Under the pieces are notes generated by a model, which saw only the letters and a list, made by a program, of their open reading frames with translations, was not told the origin of the DNA and did not search any database. The translations under genes and the position numbers were made by a program. Source: Roseiarcus sp963730555 (GTDB lineage Bacteria; Pseudomonadota; Alphaproteobacteria; Rhizobiales; Beijerinckiaceae). Taken from it: a stretch of 64,000 bases of DNA. Below, piece by piece: positions 63,831-64,000 of this stretch (the first letter of the stretch is position 1; each line of letters begins with the position of its first letter). The stretch spans positions 1 to 64,000 of the forward strand of contig CAVSSS010000031.1 of the NCBI GenBank assembly GCA_963730555.1, in the 5' to 3' direction.

Positions 63831-64000
63831 TCAGGCGCGCCGCTCGCCCCGCCGCGCGACGGCGGCGAGGATGGCGTTGATGATCGGTTCATAGCCGGTG
63901 CACCGGCAGATGTTGCCGGAAATCGCCTCGACGACTTCGACGCGGCTGGGATCGGGGTTGTGATCGAACAGCGCCTTCGCCGCCATGAGCATTCCCGGCG
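63831..64000 (-). CDS. 2Fe-2S subunit of the molybdenum hydroxylase, C-terminal end
   Basis: The visible 55 codons read PGMLMAAKALFDHNPDPSRV, EVVEAISGNICRCTGYEPII and NAILAAVARRGERRA. GNICRCTGYEPI is the second cluster-binding motif of CoxS/XdhC-type iron-sulfur subunits, and ARRGERRA a basic tail. It starts 11 nt upstream of the molybdopterin subunit and continues beyond the window. It passes electrons from the Mo site. Confidence 0.93.
   Translation of the reverse strand, partial: PGMLMAAKALFDHNPDPSRVEVVEAISGNICRCTGYEPIINAILAAVARRGERRA

Noticed and set aside
61274..63894. Long plus-strand frames (438 and 348 codons) opposite the molybdopterin subunit genes
   Set aside because: Pure antisense shadows of clear hydroxylase motifs.
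1..64000. CRISPR array
   Set aside because: No regularly spaced direct repeats with unique spacers were seen; the closest case, the fic array, has 20-bp offsets with almost no spacer.

Overview
This is GC-rich DNA from an alphaproteobacterium, most likely Hyphomicrobiales (Rhizobiales) in the Beijerinckiaceae/Methylocystaceae range. That placement rests on base composition, the gatCAB - ruvX - dprA - plsY - pyrC gene order and the style of the small genes. It is an inference; no rRNA is present.

1-9.7 kb is ordinary chromosome: a histone-H1-like basic protein, gatC-gatA-gatB, ruvX, then dprA, plsY and a pyrC-type gene that lacks the metal-binding HxH motif, ending at tRNA-Arg(ACG). dprA has lost its normal 5' end to a frameshift and a nonsense codon.

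9.6-17.45 kb is an integrated island. It starts at the tRNA, where a large serine recombinase (one frameshift) reads antisense into the tRNA gene. It carries a Fic-domain protein whose start region holds five copies of a 12-bp motif in two pairs spaced exactly 20 bp, a divergent ROK-like protein, a phage-type conserved protein and a coiled-coil mobilisation-type protein. Its far edge abuts the 3' end of an ABC-transporter substrate-binding gene.

17.45-23.4 kb is a peptide-type ABC transporter operon with a dienelactone-hydrolase-like gene and an M20 peptidase. Almost every gene has a frameshift, so the operon is decaying.

23.4-33.1 kb is a patchwork: an IS6 relic, a fragment resembling DNA-phosphorothioation-associated methyltransferases, an IS5-type element, small phage-like genes with strong terminators, a terminase fragment, a frameshifted lipoprotein, a Cys-rich duplicated protein, and trbB, IS66 and DUF900 scraps.

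33.2-41.1 kb has a two-module NRPS (A-T-C-A-T-TE). Its second A domain carries a binding-pocket pattern like those of beta-alanine domains. A glycosyltransferase gene lies upstream.

41.1-46.2 kb is a nested transposon: an IS481-type gene split by an IS1111/IS110 element and by an apparently intact IS66 element with an 8-bp target duplication.

46.2-55 kb holds remnants of a polysaccharide locus (broken flippase, GT2 glycosyltransferase, secreted beta-helix protein) and decayed fragments.

55.2-64 kb is one tight minus-strand operon of intact genes: a 2Fe-2S subunit, a molybdenum hydroxylase catalytic subunit split into two ORFs, MoxR and VWA maturation factors, an amidohydrolase, a metallo-beta-lactamase-fold lactonase, an SMP-30/isochorismatase fusion and an FMN oxidoreductase. 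This looks like a catabolic pathway that hydroxylates a (hetero)aromatic substrate and then opens rings or lactones.

A roughly 45-bp repeat matching the 3' end of the serine recombinase coding sequence occurs at four places across the accessory DNA.
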